Positions 8,242-17,861 of a stretch of 64,000 nucleotides of DNA are shown in pieces. Source of the stretch: Cytophagales bacterium UBA2561 (lineage in GTDB: Bacteria; Bacteroidota; Bacteroidia; Cytophagales; Thermoflexibacteraceae); contig DDLX01000031.1 in NCBI GenBank assembly GCA_002340355.1, forward strand, positions 1 through 64,000, given 5' to 3'. The notes beneath the pieces are model-generated. The model did no database searches, was not told where the DNA came from, and was given only the letters and a program-made list of their open reading frames with translations. Each line of letters opens with the position of its first letter. Position 1 is the stretch's first letter. A program made the translations under genes and the position numbers.

Positions 8242-8874
8242 CTACTTTTGTAAGATAATATTTCTAAATGTTAAAGATATGCGAGTTGTTCGTTTCATTC
8301 TTGCACCATTAATTTTATCTGTTTTTCTCGGACGAATTCCATGTGTCCAAATATATCGTGCATCTTCTTTTAAAACAACCAAACTTCTAGGTTCTAAAAA
8401 TACTTCATAATTTTCTTTAGTTTTTTTATTCTTAAAATCCATCATGCAAGCCGAACCTAAACTTAATGAAATAATAGTATCTCCAAAACAAGGTTTACAA
8501 TCAACATGATTGGCAATACCTTGACCTGCAAAATATTCATTTACAATGAGTTGTTCAGGATTCTTTTTTATGTGTCCTTCTTGATATAAGCGTTGAGCAA
8601 TATCCATTGTCCATTGAGGCAAATCTCCTATTTTCATCGAATAATCAATAGAGCGAACCTTATAATCATACCGATAACCATAGTGCTGAACTCGTCTTTT
8701 CAAATCGTTGAGCCACTCTTCTTGATTGACTATTTCTAATAAATTATCATGTTCTTGAGGGGTGATATACTCAGGAATATATTGCAAACCCTGAATATGA
8801 GCCATAGCTGTATCGTTCAAAGCCAGTAATTCGGTTTTGATTTGAGGATTGTCAAATAATGTGAATTGCTCCAT
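8242..8874 (-). CDS. AlkB-like 2-oxoglutarate/Fe(II) dioxygenase
   Basis: Proteins of the AlkB family oxidatively remove alkyl groups from nucleic-acid bases, using Fe(II) and 2-oxoglutarate. This 210-residue protein keeps the iron ligands H123-x-D125 (NHVDCKP) and H178 (IWTHGI). It also has the RxxxxxR pair R198/R204 that binds oxoglutarate, and the NEYFAGQGI motif. It is the last gene of a minus-strand cluster, 12 bp after the methyltransferase gene, and so is probably co-transcribed with the methyltransferase, SAP protein and helicase. Substrate choice (DNA repair, RNA or protein demethylation) cannot be read from sequence. The context favours nucleic acid. Confidence 0.92.
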   Translation of the reverse strand: MEQFTLFDNPQIKTELLALNDTAMAHIQGLQYIPEYITPQEHDNLLEIVNQEEWLNDLKRRVQHYGYRYDYKVRSIDYSMKIGDLPQWTMDIAQRLYQEGHIKKNPEQLIVNEYFAGQGIANHVDCKPCFGDTIISLSLGSACMMDFKNKKTKENYEVFLEPRSLVVLKEDARYIWTHGIRPRKTDKINGARMKRTTRISLTFRNIILQK

Positions 8875-8886
8875 ATCGTGTTAATT

Positions 8887-10332
8887 TCAGAGTTTTAGTA
8901 TTTCATAATTTACAAACTCGCTTGAGGGTTTATATTTTGACCTTGATTGTGTTTTGTAATATATTTTTTGGGTTTGCGCTTTGTCAATTTCTTGTTCAAT
9001 ACGGATACTTTTTTTGAAATTCTGATATTTTTGATTTCGGTCTGCTCTATCGGGATTTTGGAAGATGAAATAAACTGAATTCATTCGTTGAGTAATCTTA
9101 TTGACAAATTTTGCCAAGCTATTCTCGTCTAATGACGTACTGGCAAAAAGATAAGACGCATTAAAAATAACAAACGGATTTTTGCTTACAATTTGCTCTA
9201 TAATTTCATCTGAAATCAAATTCCAATTTATATAAAACTTAAAAGTCGAATCTGAGCTAAATAATTCATTTTGAGTAAATTCTTTTGCTTTTTTGAGCAT
9301 ACTTTCGGCTATGTCTATGCCGATATAATTCAAAGAAAGTGACTGTTGTTCTTTCTCCTGATATAAACTTGCAATGGCTAATCCACTGGTTAACGACCCA
9401 CATCCCAAGTCAATAAATGTAAAGTTTTTTTCCGCCTTGATATTCTCCAAAAATGACGCATATATTTTCTCATAAATGGCATAAGACGTGAAAAAATGCT
9501 TCCGCATATTGAAGAAACAGTATAGTTCTACTTTGTCATCACAGGAAATATCTTGGTAAGGTTCTGTGAAATTAGCTCGTCCATATTTTAGAATATTCGC
9601 TCGGATTACCCCTTTTTCATACTTATTTAAATATTGGTTTGCATTTATCTTATCAAGAATTTGTTGTCTAAAAATATTCTCAACAATCGGCGATGGTAAA
9701 TAGATTTTTTTCTCAATAAATTCGACAAATAATTTCTCTGTAATTTCATGATGGACATACTCTGTAATAATTGGGTGGGTAAGTATTTTATATTTCTGTC
9801 GTGAGGTAGAAGTATTAAATAATGATTTAAAAGAAAGTAATTTTTCTCCCATTAAATCTTGACAACCAGATACATAATAATCAATGATATCTTCTACAAT
9901 TTCATCGCCATCGGCATATTTGCTGGCTTGTTGTAGGCTCTGCATTACAATATCAAAGATTTCAACATAATTCTTAATGCTTCCCATATTTTTATAATGG
10001 CTGATAGCCTTCAAGCGATGAGAAATTACAGAATTGGGAGGTAAGTGTGGCTGGATATAAGAAATAACACCATTGAAATTAATTTTTTCAAATACTTGAA
10101 CAAATAAAGTCAATAAGGCAACATATTCAGGTGTATTACGATTTTGCTGAAAATGAGTAGTATCAATAAAATCGTAACAAAGATTTTGTAAGTTATATTT
10201 ATCTCTATCTAACTGTTCATCAGTTAAAAAGATGAAAAATGAGGCTATTTCAGTTGAGTTTTCTTGTAGAAATTGAATCAGTTCTGTGGATGATAAAGAC
10301 GTGAGTTTATCTTGTAAAGTTGGTAGATTCAT
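8887..10332 (-). CDS. Class I SAM-dependent methyltransferase with long helical N-terminal region
   Basis: The C-terminal third of this 481-residue protein is a Rossmann methyltransferase: motif I is FIDLGCGSLTSGLAI near residues 303-317, and the acidic end of strand 2 is GIDIAESML. The N-terminal 290 residues are predicted mostly helical and match no family I know. Just before motif I lies YCFFNMRKHFFTSYAIYEKI, which probably builds the SAM or substrate pocket. Its start overlaps the SAP-protein stop by 4 bases (ATGA), a sign of translational coupling. The target is unknown. With a helicase, a SAP protein and AlkB next to it, nucleic acid is the likeliest. Confidence 0.8.
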   Translation of the reverse strand: MNLPTLQDKLTSLSSTELIQFLQENSTEIASFFIFLTDEQLDRDKYNLQNLCYDFIDTTHFQQNRNTPEYVALLTLFVQVFEKINFNGVISYIQPHLPPNSVISHRLKAISHYKNMGSIKNYVEIFDIVMQSLQQASKYADGDEIVEDIIDYYVSGCQDLMGEKLLSFKSLFNTSTSRQKYKILTHPIITEYVHHEITEKLFVEFIEKKIYLPSPIVENIFRQQILDKINANQYLNKYEKGVIRANILKYGRANFTEPYQDISCDDKVELYCFFNMRKHFFTSYAIYEKIYASFLENIKAEKNFTFIDLGCGSLTSGLAIASLYQEKEQQSLSLNYIGIDIAESMLKKAKEFTQNELFSSDSTFKFYINWNLISDEIIEQIVSKNPFVIFNASYLFASTSLDENSLAKFVNKITQRMNSVYFIFQNPDRADRNQKYQNFKKSIRIEQEIDKAQTQKIYYKTQSRSKYKPSSEFVNYEILKL

Positions 10333-12140
10333 TTGGTAAAGGAAATTGATGAAATAATTTGTTTAATAGTTTGATAATTATCTGATAGAATAGCTTTTTC
10401 CAATTCGTGTTCATCGAATTGATTTTGAGTAAAAATACCATATTTTTTGAGTTCTTCATATTTTGCATAAAATGTCATTAAGTTTTCTTTTATTTTAATT
10501 TGTTCTTCTGTTAATTTTTCTTTTTGGAGTCGGATGATAGACACATCTTGAATTGTAAATGACTGATTTTGATAAGTTTCTTGATTAAATTCAAAGGATT
10601 TTCGATTTTCATCTTGAGGTAAATAATCAAATTTTGTTTCTTTTTGATGGGGGAAAAAACAATGTTGAAATGCACTTTCAATTGTGGTACGGTCAAGCGA
10701 ATTATCTAATTTATATTTAATATTGAATTTATTTTGTGAGCTAAAAGAAGTATAAAACTCATCTTCGAGAATAATTTTTTCGTCTTTGGGTAAATTTCGA
10801 TAGCCATAATACAAGCCTAAGGTTGCTAATACAATACTGACACGATGTGCTGCTTTTTTAGGATTTAGTTTTTGGAGATTGATTAGATTAGAAAGTTGTT
10901 TCTTCAAAATAAATTTATCGTTTCCTGATTTATCTCGAAATCGATACAAAAAAATCAATAAAATTAATTCAGGATTTATCTTGGAATTGGTTTGGTCTAT
11001 GGTTTCGATGGCTTTTTGCGTTTCGTCTCTGACCAAGAATTCCAAGGCTTGTTTTTGTTTATCAGAGGTATAGTTCAGGGCTAATTTGGCTAACACATCT
11101 TGTCTAAAAAAGACATCCGCATAAATAGTGCTGACCATATCATTCAATAATGAAAGAAGAGCTTTTTCTGGTTTTAGAAGCGTTTGGTAATACTTCTGGA
11201 GTGAGTTTTCGAGTTTTCCGATGTCAGAACTGGTAAAAAAGTCATTCATCAAATGTAGAACTTTAAAGTAATCTTCACTATAATTTGAAAATTTTCCTGT
11301 CTCATTTGTGTAATACAAATCGGCATTTTTCATAAAGGCAAGCATTCCCAAAATTCGATTAAATTGCTCTTTTTCTTCAATTTTTACTGCCTCATTTTTG
11401 GGTAAATCTTGGGGATTTAATTTCTGAACGATTTCCGAGTAATTTTCCCAATCTTCTGTCCAACACTCAAAAAGATGTTCAGGTAAAAAAGCATCATCAA
11501 AAGTATTGGCAATGGCTTTGGCATTATTTTGAGCAGATTCATTTAAGAAATAAATTTTTTGGACTCTGGAAATTGGCAGAGGATGCGATAATAAAAAGAC
11601 ATTATTAAGTGGAAGTTTTAAATCATTTTGCTCACTTTCTTTCAGAATAATCTCTAATATAACCTGATTTTCAGTCAATTTATCGGCAAATCCCTTTGTC
11701 AATATTAAATAATCAGGAGCAAGATTTTGAATATCATTTTCCCGTTGTGTGCGGGCTAATTCTCGAATCTCATAATTTATAGGATAAATCAGGGCAGATG
11801 CAAAATAACTTAATAAATTTGACTTATCAATTTGAATAAAGTATGAGGCAGTCGTATTTGAGAAAGCATCTTTTTCTATTGTATTCTCTGAGCCACTTTT
11901 TCTTATGATTGATGTATTGGGAGAAGTATTCAATTCTAATTGTTGTCCTGTAGAAAACTTTTCAGATTCTTTGACAGAGGGAGAAAATTCAGTAGTGAAT
12001 TTATTTTGTTTCTCTATAATTCTTTTTTGTAAAGTTTTTGCCCCGCAATTTCCTCTGATACTGATATTTAAAGATTTTGCAATTCTTTTTAATTCATCAA
12101 TATCAAACTGTCCTAATTGTTGTTTTGTGTATGCTTCCAT
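10329..12140 (-). CDS. Uncharacterised SAP-domain protein
   Basis: The 603-residue protein starts with a SAP-type helix-extension-helix DNA-binding motif (about residues 5-45: FDIDELKRIAKSLNISI, then G and a conserved K before LQKRIIEKQ). The remaining 550 residues are mostly helical and Lys/Glu/Asn-rich, with no catalytic motif that I recognise. It has no signal peptide or membrane segment, so it should be cytoplasmic. It lies 56 bp after the helicase gene and overlaps the methyltransferase gene by 4 bases. The SAP part would place the complex on DNA. The rest may be a scaffold. I do not recognise a named family. Confidence 0.7.
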   Translation of the reverse strand: MEAYTKQQLGQFDIDELKRIAKSLNISIRGNCGAKTLQKRIIEKQNKFTTEFSPSVKESEKFSTGQQLELNTSPNTSIIRKSGSENTIEKDAFSNTTASYFIQIDKSNLLSYFASALIYPINYEIRELARTQRENDIQNLAPDYLILTKGFADKLTENQVILEIILKESEQNDLKLPLNNVFLLSHPLPISRVQKIYFLNESAQNNAKAIANTFDDAFLPEHLFECWTEDWENYSEIVQKLNPQDLPKNEAVKIEEKEQFNRILGMLAFMKNADLYYTNETGKFSNYSEDYFKVLHLMNDFFTSSDIGKLENSLQKYYQTLLKPEKALLSLLNDMVSTIYADVFFRQDVLAKLALNYTSDKQKQALEFLVRDETQKAIETIDQTNSKINPELILLIFLYRFRDKSGNDKFILKKQLSNLINLQKLNPKKAAHRVSIVLATLGLYYGYRNLPKDEKIILEDEFYTSFSSQNKFNIKYKLDNSLDRTTIESAFQHCFFPHQKETKFDYLPQDENRKSFEFNQETYQNQSFTIQDVSIIRLQKEKLTEEQIKIKENLMTFYAKYEELKKYGIFTQNQFDEHELEKAILSDNYQTIKQIISSISFTK

Positions 12141-12196
12141 GAATTGTTTAGGTAGATTTAAAAGGGTAGAACTGTTGCTATGTACGTACTAAAAAT

Positions 12197-13405
12197 TTAA
12201 AATGGTAAATCGTTTTCGGAGTTATCGTCTTGTTTCTGGAACGTGGTAAAATTACCAAATAAGCTCCCATCAGTATAGGTTTCTTTTGGGAAGTTTTGGA
12301 GTACATACGGTAAATTAAAACTAGAGTATGGCTTGACACACATTAGAACTAAACGATTTTTAGCTCGTGTACATCCCACATAATATTTTTTTCGGCTACT
12401 TTCATTGTTGTAAGCATTTTCAAAATCAGGCATAATCACAAGGTCAAATTCCATTCCCTTTGCTGAGTTGTAAGTGGTTACTAATATACTTTTTAAGTTT
12501 CGTTCAGTCTTGATACGGTCTTCTTTTGACATTTCACTGTAATAATAAGAACATTCAAAACCCAATTCTGAAATTTGTTGATAATAGTGATTTACTCTTT
12601 CGGTCTTGATGAGTAATATCCCCACATTTGCTCCCTGATAATTTCTTAGAATGGTATCCAGCCGAATTATCATATCGTGTTGATTATCAAATTTTAAAAC
12701 TTCAGGAATGTCCCCATTATTTTCTCGTTGGAGAGCATCTAACATTTGAGTATCTTTTGCTTTTGGACTTTCAGGCAAAAAATGACGAGCAAAATTATAG
12801 ATTGGATACGTATTGCGATAATTAAATTGTAATGGAAATCGATGATAGGGCGGGATGTATTTTAAAATAGTTTCTTCATTTGAGCCTTGGTGAGGATATA
12901 GTTGTTGGTCATTATCTGCTCCAATCATCATTTTCTTAAATACGTCAGGAAATGATTGAAAAATTCGTTCTTCCAAGTCTTGACCCTCGTCTAAAATAAT
13001 TTCTGTATCCTCGAAACCAATTCTTCTTAGTGTTTCACGGATTTCAGAAGACGTTTGGGGGTATTGATCACTAGGATATTTGAGCCATTCGTTGGCTACT
13101 TTTGAATACCAACTGTATAAAGTATGTACTTTGGAAGAGGCTTTTGGTGTATTCGATTCAAGTAGCATATTTTGAATTGCTAATTTCAACATTCGTTGAT
13201 AAGTAATCAAAAAAGCGTCTTTACCTTCTTGTAACAGTCGTTTTAGACGCATAATAGAAACAGTAGTTTTGCCACTACCAGGGCAACCTGTTACTAAGAT
13301 GTTGTGTTTTGGAAAATCATTATTGATAATGGACAACATAATGCGTCCGTTTACGGAATTACGAATCTGGTCTTCACTAGGAAGATGGAAGCTGAATTTG
13401 GTCAT
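12197..13405 (-). CDS. Compact UvrD-like superfamily 1 helicase
   Basis: All SF1 motifs are present in only 402 residues. Walker A is GCPGSGKTT (40-48), motif II is ILDEGQD (137-143), and motif III is IGADNDQQLYP (161-171). Motif IV is FNYRNT (194-199), V is TTYNSAKGMEFD (310-321), and VI is YYVGCTRAKNRLVL (341-354). UvrD and Rep are about 700 residues, so the 1B/2B accessory domains are largely missing, as in small conflict-system helicases. It should be an ATP-driven DNA (or RNA) translocase. It is the first gene of the helicase, SAP, methyltransferase, AlkB cluster. The region upstream of its ATG is AT-rich with no clear promoter match. Confidence 0.9.
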   Translation of the reverse strand: MTKFSFHLPSEDQIRNSVNGRIMLSIINNDFPKHNILVTGCPGSGKTTVSIMRLKRLLQEGKDAFLITYQRMLKLAIQNMLLESNTPKASSKVHTLYSWYSKVANEWLKYPSDQYPQTSSEIRETLRRIGFEDTEIILDEGQDLEERIFQSFPDVFKKMMIGADNDQQLYPHQGSNEETILKYIPPYHRFPLQFNYRNTYPIYNFARHFLPESPKAKDTQMLDALQRENNGDIPEVLKFDNQHDMIIRLDTILRNYQGANVGILLIKTERVNHYYQQISELGFECSYYYSEMSKEDRIKTERNLKSILVTTYNSAKGMEFDLVIMPDFENAYNNESSRKKYYVGCTRAKNRLVLMCVKPYSSFNLPYVLQNFPKETYTDGSLFGNFTTFQKQDDNSENDLPF

Positions 13406-13552
13406 GGTTATTTCTTTTCATTTGCAACTAAAGTTAAAAGAAAATTATTTAATAATTAACATAATGATATGAAGATTACAAAATTCATATGGAAGAATTT
13501 AGGAGAGGGGCTGAAAAGAAGAAGATAAAAGAACCAAAGTGGGGAATTAAGG

Positions 13553-13577
13553 TTGCCAAGTTTCAAAAACTTGGCAA
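13553..13577 (-). terminator. Hairpin after the acyl-CoA dehydrogenase gene
   Basis: Arms 13553-13563 (TTGCCAAGTTT) and 13567-13577 are perfect reverse complements with a 3-nt loop, 15 bases past the dehydrogenase stop. No long T-run follows, so termination may be weak or the hairpin may stabilise the mRNA end. Confidence 0.5.
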
Positions 13578-13592
13578 GTTCTAGGAGTAATT

Positions 13593-14732
13593 TTATTTCA
13601 TAATATTTCGGGCAATGACTAATTTTTGAATTTCGGAAGTTCCCTCGCCGATAGTACAAAGCTTACAATCTCGATAATATTTTTCTACAGGATAATCTTT
13701 ACAGTAACCATATCCACCAAAAATCTGTACGGCATCATTGGCTACTCGACACGCCATTTCACTGGTATAATATTTGGCAATGGCTGATTCTAGGGTAACC
13801 TTTTGCTTTCGATTTTTGAGGTCAGCAGCCTGTAAAGTTAGTAACTTTCCTGCCTCGATTTCAGTTGCCATATCTGCTAACTTAAATGAAATAGCTTGAT
13901 GATTAGCAATTGGTTGCCCAAATTGTTCTCGTTCTTGGGCATATTTTAAAGCAGCTTCGTAAGCTCCCTGAGCAATTCCAATTGCCAAAGAAGCAATCGA
14001 AATTCGTCCACCATCCAGAATTTTTAAGGATTGAACAAATCCTTCTCCTTCTTGACCTAATAGATTTTCAGCAGGAATTCGACAATCTTGGAAAACCATC
14101 TCTGCAGTTTCTGAAAGTCGCATTCCTAACTTGTCTTCTTTCTTTCCACTCATAAAGCCCTTTGTTCCGCGCTCTACAACAAAAGCACTTGTTCCTCGTG
14201 AATTCCCAATTTCTCCTGTTCGTGCAATAACAACGGCAATATCACCTGATTTTCCGTGTGTTATGAAATTTTTTGAACCATTTAAGACCCACTCGTTTCC
14301 GTCCTTGACTGCGGTTGTTTTCATGTTTCCAGCATCTGAGCCTGTATTAGGTTCAGTTAGCCCCCATGCACCTAGTGCTTCTCCAGTAGCTAACTTAGTG
14401 ATCCATTTCTGTTTTTGGGCTTCTGTCCCAAAAGTTAAAATATGTCCTGTGCAAAGAGAATTATGTGCCGCCATAGATAAGGCAATGGAAGGATCGATTT
14501 TGGCAAGTTCCACAATGGCAGTAAAATACTCAAAATAGGAAAACCCGCTTCCATTATATTGTTCGGGTACGAGCATTCCCATTAAGCCTAATTTGCCGAG
14601 TTGTTGGAAGACCTCTATTGGAAAATATTGTTCTTTATCCCATTGATCTCGATAGGGAGTGATGTGTTTTTTTCCGAAATCGCTTATCGTCTGAGCGATA
14701 AGCTCCTGATGTTCAGTTGGTTCAAAATTCAT
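13593..14732 (-). CDS. Acyl-CoA dehydrogenase
   Basis: The 379-residue FAD enzyme oxidises acyl-CoA to trans-2-enoyl-CoA in fatty-acid or branched amino-acid breakdown. The length and all family signatures are standard. These include LGAWGLTEPNTGSDAGNMKT (FAD and substrate binding), the middle beta domain WVLNGSKNFITHG, and the catalytic-base region VQIFGGYGYCKDYPVEKYYRD near residue 340. The C-terminal IGEGTSEIQKLVIAR is also typical. The protein most resembles short/branched-chain or isovaleryl-type enzymes. It is a single gene. A TAACTTTG box at 14778-14771 (minus strand) could be its -7 promoter element. An ilvC gene for branched-chain synthesis lies upstream but appears to be a separate unit. 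Confidence 0.93.
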   Translation of the reverse strand: MNFEPTEHQELIAQTISDFGKKHITPYRDQWDKEQYFPIEVFQQLGKLGLMGMLVPEQYNGSGFSYFEYFTAIVELAKIDPSIALSMAAHNSLCTGHILTFGTEAQKQKWITKLATGEALGAWGLTEPNTGSDAGNMKTTAVKDGNEWVLNGSKNFITHGKSGDIAVVIARTGEIGNSRGTSAFVVERGTKGFMSGKKEDKLGMRLSETAEMVFQDCRIPAENLLGQEGEGFVQSLKILDGGRISIASLAIGIAQGAYEAALKYAQEREQFGQPIANHQAISFKLADMATEIEAGKLLTLQAADLKNRKQKVTLESAIAKYYTSEMACRVANDAVQIFGGYGYCKDYPVEKYYRDCKLCTIGEGTSEIQKLVIARNIMK

Positions 14733-15112
14733 AAATCTTACATTTTAGAAAATTGCAAAATGCCGTTTTTCAAAGTTATAGGACTCCGAAAAATCACCTT
14801 ATTTCTCAAGCGACAACTGCTATATTCGTATTAGAGTGTTCCTGATGTTAATCTTGTGAAAAGTAATTCTGTTTTGTGAATAGGCAAATTTAGAAAATTT
14901 CACATCTTGTTTTTAATAGATCTTGGAATGGATTTTTTATATATAAACTTCAATACGATCACACGTATAAGAATATGTTATTTACTACAAAATCAATCTC
15001 TTAGTAGAAGTAAATATGAAGTATGAATGTTCTAAATTTTGTGAGAAGTACAAAAAAAATCCTGTTATTCTATAAAAAGAAGAACAGGATTGATAAGTAC
15101 TTTTAACAAAAA
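14733..15112. other. Intergenic region between dehydrogenase and ilvC
   Basis: It contains the likely promoter of the acyl-CoA dehydrogenase (a TAnnTTTG match at 14778-14771) and the ilvC terminator (15058-15091). Nothing else is recognisable in the remaining AT-rich DNA. Confidence 0.55.
15058..15091 (-). terminator. Rho-independent terminator of ilvC
   Basis: Arms AATCCTGTT (15058-15066) and AACAGGATT (15083-15091) form a hairpin. On the minus strand it is followed directly by a run of eight T, 20 bp past the ilvC stop. Confidence 0.85.
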
Positions 15113-16159
15113 TTAGTCATTTTTAGGGCGTAAGCTCCGAACGGTTTGTCCTGCTTGCCACATTTCTGACTGATGAATTTCATTCAATTCCTCTTCCAAT
15201 TTTTCTCGGTAGTCTGCGGCTTGGTTTGCTTCGATAGTAATCCGAGCTTCGTTACCTGTGGCTACACTTTCATACAAATCACGGAAAACAGGAGCTGTAG
15301 CTTCACGGAAACGATGTCTCCAATCTAATGCACCTCGTTGAGCAGTTGTTGAGCAGTTGGCAAACATCCAGTCCATGCCATTCTCACCTACTAATCGAAT
15401 CAAACTTTGTGTAAATTCTTCAACAGTTTCGTTGAAAGCTTCACTAGGAGAGTGTCCTTTTTCACGTAAGATACTGTATTGTGCTTCCATCATTCCCGCA
15501 ATTCCACCCATAAGTACACCACGCTCTCCTGTGAGGTCACTATATACTTCTTTTTTAAAATTAGTTTGGAATAGGTAACCTGAACCAACACCAATCCCTA
15601 GTGCTAAACAACGATCTTGCGCTTTGCCTGTAGCATCTTGATGAACTGCAAAACTGGAGTTTAGTCCTTCACCTGCTACAAATAAACGACGTAAACTTGT
15701 CCCTGAGCCTTTTGGAGCAACCAAGAATACATCTACATCTGCTGGTGGAACGATACCTGTTTGGTCGTTATAGGTAATGCCAAAACCATGTGAAAAATAC
15801 AACGCCTTGCCTGCGGTAAGGTGTTTTTTGACGGTATCCCAAAGTTGGATCTGTCCTGCATCCGAAAGCAAATAACAAATAATTGTTCCTTTTTCTAAAG
15901 CTTCTTCAATAGAAAAGAGCGTTTCGCCTGGTTTCCAACCATCTGCAAGGGCTTTTTCGTAAGATTTGGAGGGAGTGCGTTGTCCGACAATGACATTAAA
16001 CCCATTATCACGCAAATTCAGGGCTTGTCCAGGACCTTGGACACCATATCCGATAACAGCAATAGTTTCCTCACTTAGTACTTGCCGTGCGTGTTCCAGC
16101 GTAAATTCTTCTCGCGTAATGACCGTTTCCTCTACTCCGCCGAAATTTAACGTTGCCAT
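15113..16159 (-). CDS. ilvC: Ketol-acid reductoisomerase
   Basis: IlvC catalyses the second common step of valine and isoleucine synthesis, an NADPH- and Mg-dependent alkyl shift and reduction of acetolactate or acetohydroxybutyrate. The N-terminal Rossmann motif is IGYGVQGPGQALNLRDNG (36-53). The Mg-binding EAQYSILREKGHSPSEAFNE segment is near residue 225, and FANCSTTAQRGALDW near 268 is typical. The protein has 348 residues, the length of class I enzymes. No other ilv or leu genes are adjacent, so the gene is separated from the usual ilvBNC arrangement. A good terminator follows. Confidence 0.95.
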   Translation of the reverse strand: MATLNFGGVEETVITREEFTLEHARQVLSEETIAVIGYGVQGPGQALNLRDNGFNVIVGQRTPSKSYEKALADGWKPGETLFSIEEALEKGTIICYLLSDAGQIQLWDTVKKHLTAGKALYFSHGFGITYNDQTGIVPPADVDVFLVAPKGSGTSLRRLFVAGEGLNSSFAVHQDATGKAQDRCLALGIGVGSGYLFQTNFKKEVYSDLTGERGVLMGGIAGMMEAQYSILREKGHSPSEAFNETVEEFTQSLIRLVGENGMDWMFANCSTTAQRGALDWRHRFREATAPVFRDLYESVATGNEARITIEANQAADYREKLEEELNEIHQSEMWQAGQTVRSLRPKND

Positions 16160-16247
16160 AGTTTTGAATCTTTTAGATGTTCGATTTATTTACTAATAGA
16201 ACAGCAAATTTGCAAAAAAACAGTTAAAAATGAAGTATTCCGAAGGA

Positions 16248-17861
16248 CTAGCCCCAGAATTTTTGCTTTATCTTTTGCCAAATTTGTTCTTCTAGAGTGG
16301 TGGGTAATCTGACTAGTTCTTTACGATAAATCAAAAAATAGAGTCCAGTAACCGTACAGGCAAGTGTATTAATGGCATGCCACCGCATATTTGCCCAAGT
16401 TCCTAAATTCATATAAAAATTAATTACAGTATCCATATTAGGTTCAGTAACTGAGCCAAAACTTTCTCCGAAAGTATGCCAAAATTTTGAGGCAAAAAGA
16501 TTAATTAGTAGTAGATAAAAGATATGTTGTATTTTCCAGTTTTTATTATCAATAAATAAAACGGTACATAATACGATAAAAGGAACAAGTGGAGTATGGA
16601 TACGACTTTGAGGATTCAGCAATATTGGAAAACTCACTGTAAAAATAATCACAATGCCTAAACCTTGCTTACGGATATGGTCTGCAATCTGAGGAAAAAA
16701 TAAAAAAGCGATAATGTAAGTAATCCCAAAAAATACGGCATGGCTTACAGCTATTTCAAATGGATAATGAATGGCTTGCGCATTGAAGAAAAAATGACCT
16801 AATTTTGCGATAACTGAATACCAAGAGAACGTAGAATTTGAAGAAACTACACTTGTAATGATACCCTGAGCTGGTTCTATAACATTAGCTGGACTAATGG
16901 ACTGATGAATAAAACCTATCAGTAAATGAAGTCCTAGAGCTATCCCAATTCGTCCCAACATCCTAAACGAAAATAAGGGCTTCAAAGATTGAAAACTAAA
17001 TTGATAATAAAGCTCTTTATAAAAGAAGAAGGTATAAAAAATGGAAAATGCTACTGTAATCCAGAATCCTCTTTCATAAAGAGGAAGTTGTCCGAAACTA
17101 CTGATTAAACCATGATTAAAGATATCTATCCCGCCTTCTTGGTACAAGAGAATAAAATTAACTAAAAAAAAAGTAGAAGGTAGAATCAATGTTAGTCCAC
17201 GAATGAAGCGATTTTTTTGATGTATAAATGGTGAATGATGGAATAATAATAGGATATAACCATAAATTTGGACGGTCTGCCATGTAAAAGCACCTATCAA
17301 ACTGACCAATAATAATCCACTAATTCGGATACGACTAAGTGGATGAAGGTGGAAATAAATTAAAGCAATTCCTAAAACAAATGCTACTGTATCAGTCATT
17401 ATAGGGAGGTACCCCATACTAAATTTCAGAATTTGTACAGAGCCAAAAAGTAAAACAAGACCAGCCCATTTACTTTTTTCTCGTAATTTCTTGAGTCGCC
17501 CAATTTGTCCCCAAAGCCATGTACCAATGAGTATCCAAATAGCATTGTGTATGATATACGCCGTATAAATCTGAGATTTTTTGGTGAGGTCTGCATTTAC
17601 TGCTCGCATTCCATAATGGACTAACATACTGGGAACAAAGCGGTTTATTTTTCCTCCAATTTTCTGATTGATGCGTTTTTCAGCTATTAGTGTTTCAAAA
17701 TTCTGGACACAATGTATATAACCTACGCCATCCATAAGTACTCCTCCCTTTCCGTGTCCATATCTTTCTGCAAAACAAAATTCTAAGATACAGACTAATA
17801 GCATGACCAAAAGAGCAGTTGATGTAAAACCCAGTCGTTGATAAACTGTTGGAAAATCCAT
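16248..17861 (-). CDS. Polytopic membrane protein, paralogue B
   Basis: This 537-residue protein has about 11-12 membrane segments and no family I can name. It is clearly paralogous to the preceding gene. Both share an early acidic extracytoplasmic loop (DGVGY here, DGVTY there), NRF-x-SSMLVHYG-like residues near 85-95, GAF-WQ-IYGY near 195, G-FGQ-P near 255, FFGI, and LNPQSRI-T near 425. They also share a GTW-N-R motif near the C-terminus. The fold size, with conserved acidic residues in the first loop, is reminiscent of GT-C type glycosyltransferases or polysaccharide polymerases, but this is only an inference. The start overlaps the stop of the paralogue by one base. Confidence 0.75.
   Translation of the reverse strand: MDFPTVYQRLGFTSTALLVMLLVCILEFCFAERYGHGKGGVLMDGVGYIHCVQNFETLIAEKRINQKIGGKINRFVPSMLVHYGMRAVNADLTKKSQIYTAYIIHNAIWILIGTWLWGQIGRLKKLREKSKWAGLVLLFGSVQILKFSMGYLPIMTDTVAFVLGIALIYFHLHPLSRIRISGLLLVSLIGAFTWQTVQIYGYILLLFHHSPFIHQKNRFIRGLTLILPSTFFLVNFILLYQEGGIDIFNHGLISSFGQLPLYERGFWITVAFSIFYTFFFYKELYYQFSFQSLKPLFSFRMLGRIGIALGLHLLIGFIHQSISPANVIEPAQGIITSVVSSNSTFSWYSVIAKLGHFFFNAQAIHYPFEIAVSHAVFFGITYIIAFLFFPQIADHIRKQGLGIVIIFTVSFPILLNPQSRIHTPLVPFIVLCTVLFIDNKNWKIQHIFYLLLINLFASKFWHTFGESFGSVTEPNMDTVINFYMNLGTWANMRWHAINTLACTVTGLYFLIYRKELVRLPTTLEEQIWQKIKQKFWG

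Noticed and set aside
13456..13659. 67-codon minus-strand open frame
   Set aside because: It overlaps the end of the acyl-CoA dehydrogenase gene and the hairpin after it, and resembles no protein.
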